A stretch of DNA of 64,000 nucleotides. Source: Chitinophagales bacterium (GTDB lineage Bacteria > Bacteroidota > Bacteroidia > Chitinophagales > Saprospiraceae). This document shows, one piece after another, positions 52,817 through 61,600 of the stretch. Under the pieces are notes generated by a model. It was not told the DNA's origin and did not search any database. It saw nothing but the letters and a program-made list of their open reading frames with translations. Each line of letters starts with the position of its first letter. The first letter of the stretch is position 1. A program made the position numbers and the translations under genes. The stretch covers positions 124,001 through 188,000 of the forward strand of contig JAAFJN010000006.1 of assembly GCA_013298845.1 (NCBI GenBank). The letters run 5' to 3'.

Positions 52817-53293
52817 ATGAAAAATATCGTTGTGTTATTGTCGGCCATTTGCCTCGTGGCGCTTGCCTCTTGTGGCCCCAATTATATTTACCAGCAAGAA
52901 AAACAAATCGAAAATGGCGTGTGGACCTACCGGGACAGCGCGGTTTTTGAGTTTGATATTCAGGATACGGCTTTTTTGTACAATTTGTACTTTAACCTCG
53001 CGGCGAAAGCGGATTTCCCTTACGAAAACCTGTACGTTTACCTGAACACCGTTTTCCCCGATGGCAAAAGAATGGGTAAATCCCATTCCTTCGAGGTGTT
53101 TGACCGCCAGGGCAAGATACTCGGCACCAGCAGCGGCGACGTGCGCCAACAGCACATTATGCTCCAGGAAAACACGTTTTTTAACCAAAAAGGTAAATAC
53201 CGCATCGTGGTGGAGCAATACACGCGCCAGGATTCGCTGCCCAACGTGGTGTCCATTGGGTTGGATATTGAACAAAAAAAGGACAAGAAGTAG
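52817..53293 (+). CDS. gldH: gliding motility lipoprotein GldH
   Basis: 158-aa lipoprotein: signal peptide with lipobox LASC (Cys about 19), then the GldH fold (NGVWTYRDSAVFEFDIQDTAFLYNLYFNLAAKADFPYENLYVYLNTVFPDG, GTSSGDVRQQHIMLQENTFF, KGKYRIVVEQYTRQDSLPNVVSIGLDIE). In Flavobacterium, GldH is needed for gliding; here it fits with the T9SS cargo in the window. Stop codon TAG is followed within 8 bp by a composite repeat. Confidence 0.9.
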   Translation: MKNIVVLLSAICLVALASCGPNYIYQQEKQIENGVWTYRDSAVFEFDIQDTAFLYNLYFNLAAKADFPYENLYVYLNTVFPDGKRMGKSHSFEVFDRQGKILGTSSGDVRQQHIMLQENTFFNQKGKYRIVVEQYTRQDSLPNVVSIGLDIEQKKDKK

Positions 53294-53300
53294 GAGATAA

Positions 53301-53483
53301 GCCCGTCGTAGAGTGTTCACCGAACACCGAACATCGAACACCGAACATCGAACATCGAACATCGAACACCGAACATCGAACATCGAACACCGAACACCGA
53401 ACACCGAACGGTACGATATAGAACGTAATGAAAAATAGCCCCAACGGGGCGCAACCAACAGCGAGGCGGCATCGCCCCTCGCG
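53301..53483. repeat. Composite repeat, copy C1
   Basis: Core GCCCGTCGTAGAGTGTTC (53301-53318), then 12 heptamers of CGAACAC/CGAACAT (53321-53404), then a conserved tail from CGGTACGATATAG to GCCCCTCGCG (53483) containing hairpins GCCCC-AAC-GGGGC and CGAGGCG/CGCCCCTCG. Confidence 0.88.
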
Positions 53484-53512
53484 ACAAATGGCGACAAAAC
53501 CGCAACAATTCT

Positions 53513-53639
53513 GCCCGTCGTAGAGTGTTCACCGAACACCGAACGCCGAACATCGAACACCGAACGGTGCGATATAGAACGTAATGAAAAATAGCCCCAA
53601 CGGGGCGCAACCAACAGCGAGGCGGCATCGCCCCTCGCG
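53513..53639. repeat. Composite repeat, copy C2
   Basis: A direct repeat of copy C1 with the same core, only 4 heptamers, and the same tail. It is 56 bp shorter, exactly 8 heptamers, so the two copies differ essentially by array length. The 29 bp between the copies and the 365-bp gap as a whole contain no gene. Confidence 0.88.
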
Positions 53640-53658
53640 CCGGGATTTCCCCCTCGCG

Positions 53659-54465
53659 TTATATCGCCCCCAAAAACCGCTTCATCCTTACTTCAATACG
53701 CTCAAACAGGCGTTGATCGAGGGTGCCGTTGCCGTACCAGACTTCCTCGTAGGTGCGGGTATTGGCGCGAAATTCCTGAAACTGCGGATGGTGGCGCATT
53801 TCACGCAGGTAATCGCGGTTGGTTTTTTCGCGGCTCCACTCAATCGCGCCTTTTTGTGATAAATCTTTGATGATTTGCAGGTAATAAATCCGAATGGCTT
53901 GGCTGTAATTGCCATTGGACAAGGCTTCGCGCAGAAAGCGCTCCAAATCGGTTTCCTGAATATAAGCGTCTAAGTTGTCAATCGTGATGGCCGTACCGTC
54001 GCCCGCCCGGATCACGCTGTCGGCGGGTGCCTGCATAAAACTGTACATCAGCCAGCCCAATAAACCCAGCAGTAATACCGCCGAAAATACTTTGGCGATA
54101 TCCCCCCAACTTTCAAAGTTCCAGTTCCAATCGGGGCCGTTGTACGATTTTCGGGGTTTTTCTTCCACTTTTTTCACCGGTTCCGGCACATCTTTGCTGT
54201 AATCAAAACCTTCGGTGGCTTTGCGCCAACGGTCGGTATTGATGGGACGCACCGTGGTTTGGTCTTTGTTGTAACCAAAAATGGCTTTTTTATCCACCAA
54301 AGCGTCGGAAACCACATAATTTTCGTCGTCGGGCAGTGGTGGTTGTTCCAACAATTCTTCGGGAATTTCATCGGGTAAGATGACCGTTGTGGTATCCGAT
54401 TGGGCGTTGAGCGTCGTCCATACTTGACCAAATGCCAATAAAACAAGCAGTATCGTGCGTTTCAT
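53659..54465 (-). CDS. DUF4129 domain-containing protein
   Basis: 268 aa: signal peptide (to LNAQS), an acidic/proline periplasmic part (25-105), one membrane helix (about 127-145: VFSAVLLLGLLGWLMYSFM) and the C-terminal DUF4129 domain (about 165-262: LREALSNGNYSQAIRIYYLQIIKDLSQKGAIEWSREKTNRDYLREM... TRTYEEVWYGNGTLDQRLF). In Bacteroidota this gene lies in a conserved set with SpoIIM-like, DUF4350, MoxR and DUF58 genes; here the SpoIIM-like gene is 5 bp upstream, so co-transcription is certain by spacing. Function unknown. Confidence 0.88.
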   Translation of the reverse strand: MKRTILLVLLAFGQVWTTLNAQSDTTTVILPDEIPEELLEQPPLPDDENYVVSDALVDKKAIFGYNKDQTTVRPINTDRWRKATEGFDYSKDVPEPVKKVEEKPRKSYNGPDWNWNFESWGDIAKVFSAVLLLGLLGWLMYSFMQAPADSVIRAGDGTAITIDNLDAYIQETDLERFLREALSNGNYSQAIRIYYLQIIKDLSQKGAIEWSREKTNRDYLREMRHHPQFQEFRANTRTYEEVWYGNGTLDQRLFERIEVRMKRFLGAI

Positions 54466-54470
54466 AGTAT

Positions 54471-56342
54471 TTATTCTTTGGGTAAACCGCGTATTTGTTT
54501 CACCGTTCCAACGGTTTCAATTTGTTGTAAAAGATGCGGCGCATCCATCATTTCGCGGTGGGTGTAAAAGTGCAGTACCCCCGAAACAATGAGCAGTAAC
54601 CACGAAAAAAACACAACTTGCGCGATGAAAAACACCGTAATCACCCCGGAAAACGTAGCAACGTGGTCTTCGCCGGGTGGAACGGCCCAACTAAAAAATT
54701 GCGCAAAAAGGGTCCACAGTTCGGAGTTCAGGAACAAAATAAGCAGGGTCGAAAGCCCCACAATAAACAACCCGATCAGGTACGGCGTCCAGGAGCGCAA
54801 CGATTGAAACATCCGCCAGACAACGGGCACCGGATTGACTGACCCGTACCGAACGCCCGCTGCCCAATAAGAAGTGAGCGCAAATGGCGCAAAAAAGACG
54901 GGGGTAAAGATAAACAGCCGGGTGACGAGTGCAAAAAACAACGACTCCGACGAACTAATGGTTAAATACCCCAATAAAACCATAATGGGCACGACCATCA
55001 GCAGGCTTTGGAGCGTCGCCTTCCAGCCAAAACCCCGGCGATGCACCGCGGGCATTTCCATTTCTATCATTCGAAGCCCCACAAAACTGACGAACAAAAA
55101 CAACCCAATCATCAGTAGCCGTTGTGGACTGAGTGCCGTGCTGCCAAAAAACATATCGAGGTCCTTGAGGCCGTCAATGCGGTAGGCCGTAATTTTTTGA
55201 TTTCCACGGTACAACAGCACCAGCGTAAAAATCAGGCTGGCCGAAATGGTACCGGCAAATGTCCATTGCAGGTTTCTTTTGACAATGCTAAAGGTGTCGG
55301 AAATGATTTCTCCCGCCGATTTGATGCTGGTAAACGACACCGGATTGATTTGTTGCGGGGGTAAATCGCTGTCTTTGGCAGCATCGGTAAATGCGCCGTT
55401 GCGCGCTTTTTGCCAGGGCAAATACACAAAATACCACAACACAAACAACAAATTTAGCCCGATAAACAAAGCGCGCAGCGGGTCGGGCACTTCGGTAAAA
55501 CGGGTTAAAAACCCTTCAAACATGGCCGCCAAAATAATCACCGGGGTAATTCCGATGAATATTTTCATGCCGCGCCGCATCGAAATCTGGAAGGCTTGGG
55601 TGCGGGTAAATGTACCGGGAAATAATAACCCGGAACCTGCCATCAGCCCGGCACCTCCGGCCAGGATAATGGCGCTGATTTCGAGGGTGCCGTGGATCCA
55701 AATGGTTAAAAATGACTCCCAAAACAGGCCTTTTTCCACAAAAAAATACTGAAAAGCGCCCACCATAATCCCGTTGTACATGAGCATAAAAGCCGTACCC
55801 AACGAGGCCAATACCCCAAGAATGGCGGTGCGAAAGGCCACAAAAAGGTTGTTGGCGGCAATACCCAGCGCCGATCCCAGCGGCTGATTGTCTTTGTAGA
55901 CGGCCATGGGGTCGCCCTTTTGGATATTGCTCAACGTCATGTCCACGTAGTTATCGCCCAGCACCACCCGCGCAAAATCGGGGTTAATTTGGCTGGAGAT
56001 AATACCGATGACAAAAGACAAAACAAAAAGCGCCAGTGCCAGCCGCAGGGCATTCCGACTTTCCCACATAACCTGTGGAATATCGTCGGTCCAGAACTGC
56101 CACAGGCGCTCTTTTGGGAAACGGCGACCTTTGTAGATATGGTGAAAAATCCGCTGCGCCATTTGGTTCAAATAGACCTTTACCGAGCGATTGGGATAAA
56201 ACGTACGGGCATAGGAGAGGTCGTCGGTGATTTGAACAAACAAATCATTGAGTTTCTCTGGCTCTGCCTGTTCGTTTTGCAACATGGACTCGTATTCGGC
56301 CCATTTTTCTTTATTTTGCTCGATAAATTTTGTTTCGCGCAT
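54471..56342 (-). CDS. SpoIIM-family membrane protein with extra C-terminal membrane domain
   Basis: 623 aa. The N-terminal 320 residues match the stage II sporulation protein M family (MRETKFIEQNKEKWAEYE, YARTFYPNRSVKVYLN, FRTAILGVLASLGTAFMLMYNGIMVGAFQYFFVEKGL, IHGTLEISAIILAGGAGLMAG). Most family members stop near there; this one continues with a second membrane block of about six helices (about 370-600). The latter resembles the separate membrane gene usually found in this cluster, so it may be a fusion. Not evidence for sporulation: the family is widespread in non-spore-formers. Confidence 0.82.
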   Translation of the reverse strand: MRETKFIEQNKEKWAEYESMLQNEQAEPEKLNDLFVQITDDLSYARTFYPNRSVKVYLNQMAQRIFHHIYKGRRFPKERLWQFWTDDIPQVMWESRNALRLALALFVLSFVIGIISSQINPDFARVVLGDNYVDMTLSNIQKGDPMAVYKDNQPLGSALGIAANNLFVAFRTAILGVLASLGTAFMLMYNGIMVGAFQYFFVEKGLFWESFLTIWIHGTLEISAIILAGGAGLMAGSGLLFPGTFTRTQAFQISMRRGMKIFIGITPVIILAAMFEGFLTRFTEVPDPLRALFIGLNLLFVLWYFVYLPWQKARNGAFTDAAKDSDLPPQQINPVSFTSIKSAGEIISDTFSIVKRNLQWTFAGTISASLIFTLVLLYRGNQKITAYRIDGLKDLDMFFGSTALSPQRLLMIGLFLFVSFVGLRMIEMEMPAVHRRGFGWKATLQSLLMVVPIMVLLGYLTISSSESLFFALVTRLFIFTPVFFAPFALTSYWAAGVRYGSVNPVPVVWRMFQSLRSWTPYLIGLFIVGLSTLLILFLNSELWTLFAQFFSWAVPPGEDHVATFSGVITVFFIAQVVFFSWLLLIVSGVLHFYTHREMMDAPHLLQQIETVGTVKQIRGLPKE

Positions 56343-56377
56343 GGTATTTGTTCACCAAAAGGTTGGGTAGAGAATAT

Positions 56378-57691
56378 TTATTCGCCGAAAATTTCCGCCA
56401 ATTTAGCCGCCAAAGACTCGCCGCGCAAGTTGCGCACGATGAGTTTGCCTTCGCGGTCAATCAGCAGTGTTTGCGGGATAGAAGTCACGGAATAGGTCGC
56501 CGCGTGTTGACTTTGCCAACCTTTGAGGTCGCTGATATGGTGCCATTCGAGGCGGTCGTCGGCAATGGCTTTGCGCCAGGCGTTCATATCGCGGTCGAGG
56601 CTTACCCCCAAAATGTCAAAACCTTTGTCTTTGTATTTGGCGTAAAGGCCGCGCACGGCCGGGTTTTCGCGGCGGCAGGGACCGCACCAACTGGCCCAAA
56701 AATCTACCAGAACAACTTTGCCCCGGAGTTTCGACAACGCGTAAGTGGCGCTGTCGGGGGTCATACCGGCCAGATCGGGGGCGGTAATGCCGGGCGTAGA
56801 GGTACCGGCTTTGGAATATTCGTATTCGAGGGCTTCAATTTCGCCGTAGTTGCTGTTGCGGTATTTGTCTAAGTATTGTTTGGCGAAATGAGCAAATACG
56901 TTGTTGAGGTGGCGCTGTTGGTAGCCGCGCAACAAACCGCCCAAAGCGAGGCGATAAGCCCCCGAATTTTCGGGAATCCGTTTGAGTTGTGCATCGGCCC
57001 AAGCCTTCATATTATCTTCGGTGGTCATACCGGCAATGCGGCCCGCGTAAGCCGAAAAGGCGTAATACACTTCGGGCAATTCGTCGTAACCACGGTCATT
57101 GGCAAAATCTATTTTATTGAACCAGTTGAGGCCGTAATATTCCGATTCGCGGTTCACGTCTTTGCCTTCAAAATGCGGCGGCATCAGGAGATTGGCCGAG
57201 CGCCAAAAGGGTGATTTGGCATTTTTGAGCGAATCCACGTACGCATAACGCTCTTTTATGCCCTTGGGGTCGTTCCAGTTGCCGTTTTGGTAAGCACTGG
57301 TGCGGCGGGTAATATTTTCCAAAGCGGCGTTTTGAATGGAACCCAAGGTGCGTGCACGGTCAATAAATGCGGCGTTTGCCCAAAGTTTTACTTCGGGTTC
57401 TTCGCCCAATACAACCCGCATTAAATTATTGTCGTTGAAACCCAAACCATAAATTTTGGCTTTGCCTTTGGGTAAAACAAAGGTGTAAGTGCCGTCGGAA
57501 GCGCGGGCAGCACCGGCAATGGAACGAGCCGAATACCCTTTATACTCATACACCCGGAGGCTGTCGAACTCGGAAGGTGGGTCAATTACATTGCAAATGA
57601 AACGGATGTTTTTGGCGTTACCCGATGTTTGGGCCTGCATTGCCGTAACGGACAATCCCAGGAAGACTAAAATGGAAAGTAATTTATGCAT
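56378..57691 (-). CDS. TlpA-family thiol-disulfide oxidoreductase
   Basis: 437-aa exported protein: signal peptide (to MQAQT), a beta-rich N-terminal domain (25-110), a helical middle (130-290) and a C-terminal thioredoxin fold (about 300-437) with the redox motif FWASWCGPCRRENP, DILGVSLDRDMNAWRKAI and SVTSIPQTLLIDREGKLI (cis-Pro). This is the common Bacteroidota DUF4369/TlpA arrangement; probably reduces or isomerises envelope disulfides. Substrate unknown. It may share a transcript with the SpoIIM gene, 35 bp downstream. Confidence 0.88.
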   Translation of the reverse strand: MHKLLSILVFLGLSVTAMQAQTSGNAKNIRFICNVIDPPSEFDSLRVYEYKGYSARSIAGAARASDGTYTFVLPKGKAKIYGLGFNDNNLMRVVLGEEPEVKLWANAAFIDRARTLGSIQNAALENITRRTSAYQNGNWNDPKGIKERYAYVDSLKNAKSPFWRSANLLMPPHFEGKDVNRESEYYGLNWFNKIDFANDRGYDELPEVYYAFSAYAGRIAGMTTEDNMKAWADAQLKRIPENSGAYRLALGGLLRGYQQRHLNNVFAHFAKQYLDKYRNSNYGEIEALEYEYSKAGTSTPGITAPDLAGMTPDSATYALSKLRGKVVLVDFWASWCGPCRRENPAVRGLYAKYKDKGFDILGVSLDRDMNAWRKAIADDRLEWHHISDLKGWQSQHAATYSVTSIPQTLLIDREGKLIVRNLRGESLAAKLAEIFGE

Positions 57692-57762
57692 CTTTTTATT
57701 GTTGAGAGTTTAATGTATCAATGATGAGTGCGTCAAAGACACACTATAAACAAAAAACGATG

Positions 57763-57770
57763 CAAAAGTA
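57763..57770 (-). promoter_or_regulatory. -7 element of the TlpA-type gene
   Basis: TACTTTTG on the minus strand matches TAnnTTTG, 71 bp before the start. The position where a -33 element would lie is occupied by the edge of a heptamer array. Confidence 0.5.
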
Positions 57771-57780
57771 ACAATCTAAA

Positions 57781-58066
57781 GTGAAAAAAGTGAAAAGTGA
57801 AGAGTGAAAAACGAATAGTGAAGAGTGAATAGTGAATAGTGAAGAACGAATAGTGAAAAACGAATAGTGAAGAGTGAATAGTGAAAAACGAATAGTGAAG
57901 AGTGAATAGTGAAGAACGAATAGTGAAGAGTGAATAGTGAAAAGTGAAGAACGGAGAGTGAAAATGAAACGAAAAGTGAAAAAATACCCTACAACGGGTA
58001 ATTTTTCACTCTTCACTCTTCACTCTTCACTCTTCACTCTTCACTTTTCGTTTTTCACTATTCACT
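57781..58066. repeat. Composite heptamer repeat, copy D
   Basis: About 27 heptamers (GTGAAAA, GTGAAGA, GTGAATA, ACGAATA) run from 57781 to about 57985. A small palindrome TACCC-TACAAC-GGGTA (57988-58003, a diverged core) follows. Complementary heptamers (TTCACTC-type) then run to 58066, where they abut the TAG stop of the next minus-strand gene. The whole 376-bp gap can fold back on itself. Confidence 0.85.
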
Positions 58067-58067
58067 C

Positions 58068-58511
58068 CTAAACGTATTTCGTTTGATTTTTGTCCAAAAC
58101 AATATCTTTTAATTCTTTCAGGAAAGCGTATTGTTCGGGCATAACGCGTTTAAAAGCGTCTTTTACGGCGATATAGGTGCCTTTGTCGAGGTCGGGTACC
58201 AAATTTTTAAGGTGTTGTTTGGCTTTTTCTTTGGCAACGCGATAGTCCTCGTACATGAGGGCGCGCAACGAAGGAATTTCGTGCCAATCAGCTTCAATGG
58301 CGATGGCCTTGCGCGCTTCGCCGTGCTGATTGGTAACGGACTCCAATTCGATACTGTTGGTAGCAGCCATTAAATATTCGGATACGTCGGCAACGGGCAT
58401 GGCGGTTTTTTCCGCTCCCGGATGTTCACTGGTGGGATTCACCAAAAAAACTTCTAAACCTTGCTCGCGCACCCGGTAAATGATCACGTCGTGTTGCTCG
58501 TTCTGCTGCAT
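58068..58511 (-). CDS. Small protein with Nudix-like N-terminus
   Basis: 147 aa. The N-terminal strand pattern DVIIYRVREQGLEVFLVNP resembles the opening of Nudix hydrolases, but no Nudix box (GX5EX7REUXEEXGU) is present, so enzyme activity is doubtful. The C-terminal half is charged and helical (EDYRVAKEKAKQHLKNLVPDLDKGTYIAVKDAFKRVMPEQYAFLKELKDIV). The ATG at 58511 is preferred to the upstream TTG. Function unknown. Confidence 0.65.
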   Translation of the reverse strand: MQQNEQHDVIIYRVREQGLEVFLVNPTSEHPGAEKTAMPVADVSEYLMAATNSIELESVTNQHGEARKAIAIEADWHEIPSLRALMYEDYRVAKEKAKQHLKNLVPDLDKGTYIAVKDAFKRVMPEQYAFLKELKDIVLDKNQTKYV

Positions 58512-58550
58512 AAAATCCAATCAATAAAAAAATTTAAACGGTATTTGCGT

Positions 58551-58623
58551 AAAAACGCCTTTAGTTTGTTTAATGTTTTGCTTTTGAGTAGCAATTTTTA
58601 TTAAACAAGCCAAAGGCGTTTTT
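58551..58623 (-). terminator. Terminator of the reprolysin-like T9SS gene
   Basis: 24-nt arms AAAAACGCCTTTAGTTTGTT... (58551-58574) and its near complement (58600-58623, two mismatches). On the minus strand the stem ends in a T run (GGCGTTTTTAC). It lies 72-144 bp after the stop of the T9SS gene. Confidence 0.8.
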
Positions 58624-58694
58624 GTTCCCGTGCGGCAAAGGTATTAACAAATTTGATACCCGGCCGACATTATTCCGACGGTTTTAGTCGAATT

Positions 58695-61600
58695 TTATCG
58701 CAAGATTAATTTTTCCACCCGAACGCCGTATTGGCCGCTGATTTGGGCTACGTACAAACCGCGGGGCAAATTACCCACCGGAATTTGCTGGCGCGTGGTA
58801 CCGGCGGGTAATACTTCCTGGTGAACCAGTTGGCCCGAAATATTGTACAGGGCCACCTGCAAATTATCCCCAACGGGCTGCTCCAGATTGATCCAAACGG
58901 CAGTATTGGCGGGGTTAGGCGCTAATTTGAAGCCGTAGGCCGCGTTTACTTCTTTGGCATCCACCGCAATTTGAATCAAAAATACTGGTGTGCCCAGGTA
59001 ACCGCCGCTGCCGTCGGTAACCACAAAACGGAAATAATCGGAAGCCTCGCCCGATCCGTAATTGTAGTAACGAATGTTGCCGTTGTCAATATCCGTTTGG
59101 GTAAACGATTGACCTTGCTCCAATTTGACAAAATTTTTGGTGAGTTCACCAAAATAGGGAACCGTCAACAGCGTAAAAATCAACTGGTCGTGGGTATTAT
59201 CAGGGTCATTGACCAGCAACAAATCCGGGCTGATGCCTTTGTTGGTGCCACTTTCCAGCGCCAATCCGTTGTTATTAATCACCACCGGCGGGTTTACCTC
59301 CAGCGATTGGCAAATATCCAGTTGCAGCGCATCCAGCGAACCGCCTTCACCGGCAACCTGATCTTTGGCTTTTAATACCCAAAGCCCTTGCGCATTTTGG
59401 CCAATAAACTGGGCCAACGGCGTTTGTGGGCGCACGTAAGTGCCGCCGGTGTTGTTGGGCGGACAGGTAAACGCGTTGGGCGCACTATCGTCGAGGCTAA
59501 GGTCAAATACCCCGTTGTAACCGGCGCACCGGCTTTTAAACAGCGTTACTTCGGTACCCGACGGCGAGGTAAGGCGTACGTCGAGGTCAGAAAATTCGCC
59601 GTGGAACCCTTTCAATTGTTTGATATTGATGTCGGTAATGACGGTATTGGCCAATAATTCGATTTTGGATTCGATGGTGGAAACAATACTGGGTGGCACG
59701 TTTTTGGGCAAATCCGGCGCGCCAAATGTGTTACAGGTTTCCGACAGAGTGGAGAAGAAAAACGGCTCCGTCCAGGCGTGGGGGCTGCATACGTTATTGG
59801 GGCGAATGCGCCAGAAATACGCCTGGTTTTTGTCCAAAAGGAAAGGTATTTTAAAGGTATCTACCTGGGTATTGGTTTTGGTGGCCACAATGGAGGCGGG
59901 GTCAAACGACGGGTTTTTGGCCAATTGTAAATTGTAAGAATCCGCGTCGTCGGCTTTGGTCCAGCGCAAAATTTGGGATTGCACCATGTTGGTACTGCCA
60001 TCAACGGGGGTAGAAAGGCCCATCGTGGAGAAATCATTGGTAAAGGTGGTGATTGTAACGGGAAACGTCACATCGAGGGCACCACTGGCCGATACTTTTA
60101 CGTTGAACGAGTACGTACCGGCTACGGTTACGGCCTCCATGTTAACGTTCAATACCGCCGATTGACCGGGCTGAACGGTATTGGTGCTGAGGCTTACCAC
60201 CGCTTCGGCGGGCAAATCGCCGGGGATAATACTGATGGTCGCGGGGTTGTTAAAGCCCAATACGGAAGCCGTGAGTACATCGGCGGTGAAGTTGTCGGGC
60301 AAACAAATCGAGGCACTGTTTTCGCTCATGGCCGCCGTGAACGACGGTTGCGAAGGTGCTTGAATTTTGAAATTGGCGTTAGAAACATCAAAAAAGATGT
60401 TATCGGCGGCATCTACGCGGATACGGGCCTTGGTGGTGACGTTATCGGGCACGCTAACGAGGTGTTCGCCGTCGTTACTAACGTCGGTCGCCAGGGTAAT
60501 GGGCCAGGTAAGGCCGCCGTCGGTGCTGAGGCGAATATTGACTTTTTTGCAATTAACGGGGGCGTTAAAAGTATTAGCCACGTCCCATTTTACGGTGGCG
60601 AATTCGCCTACTTTCCAAATATCAGAAGTGGCGTTGGGCGATTGCACGAGGAATGGCCCGGCCAGTTCGGTGGCTTTAAATGCCACATCTTTCCAACCCA
60701 CACCGCCATCTACCCGGTTATCGCGGGCGCTCAAACGAAAATCCAGATCACGGGTGTACGTGGGCAATTGTTCCGTCAAATCGGATGTATTGTTCAAAAT
60801 ACTGCTTAACTGCGGGAAATAGCGGTTAGTTTTATCGCTGGGAGGGCGGGTTCTGAAAATCGGAACATCGCCAACGGGGGATTCCAACGGCGTTTCGAGG
60901 CCCGTATTCATTTGCTCCCAACAGTACGAGAGGCTGTCGCCATCGGCATCGGTTGCCGAGCCATCGAGTTCAAAAGGTGTTAAAACCGGGATAAAAAAGT
61001 CATTGGTATATTCGAGGGTCACTTCCGGTTTGTGGTTGGTTGTTTCGAGGAACGTACCACAGTTAGCGCCCAAAAGTGCAGTATAATAAAACGCAATTTC
61101 TTCGATGGAACCGGCGTGGAAATACAGATCCGAGTCGTTGGCTACGTTATCGCTGCCGCAAGCCCCGGCGTATGACATGATGGTGGAGCCGCTACCCGGT
61201 TCAAAGGCGCTGGCGCCGTTGCGGCCATTGCCACCGCCGCAGCGGTTCCAGGTGTGTCCACCACCCAATTGGTGGCCTACTTCCTGCCCGATGGTATTGA
61301 CAAAGTTGGCGCCGTAGTCAATGGAAGCAAAACCCGTGGAAACCCCTTCGGCTTTTGACGATTGCACGCAGCCGTTGCCAATGGTACCGGCAACGCCCAG
61401 GATGCCACCAGCCGTAGCCGGGTCGTAACGCGAATACACGTGCGCAATATCGTAGTTATTAATGCCAATAAAACCATTGATTACCAATGCGTTTTGCGAC
61501 AGCAGTGCCAATGGGTTGGTGCTGGGGAAGGGGTCGGTAGTGGGGTTAAAAAAGGCAACATCCACGCTTTTTTCCACCAACTGGAGGCGCAATGCGATAT

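Noticed and set aside
53317-53628. Open frame translating the CGAACAY array (MFDVRCSMF-like repeats)
   Set aside because: Coding appearance arises from the heptamer repeat; no start context, and copies of the repeat vary freely.
54471-56342. Sporulation role for the SpoIIM-family protein
   Set aside because: The family is common in non-sporulating Bacteroidota and no other sporulation gene is seen.
57781-58066. Possible CRISPR array
   Set aside because: Units are 7 bp with no spacers, no 20-50 bp repeat/spacer periodicity and no cas genes.
58068-58511. Active Nudix hydrolase
   Set aside because: Only the first strands resemble Nudix proteins; the Nudix box is missing.
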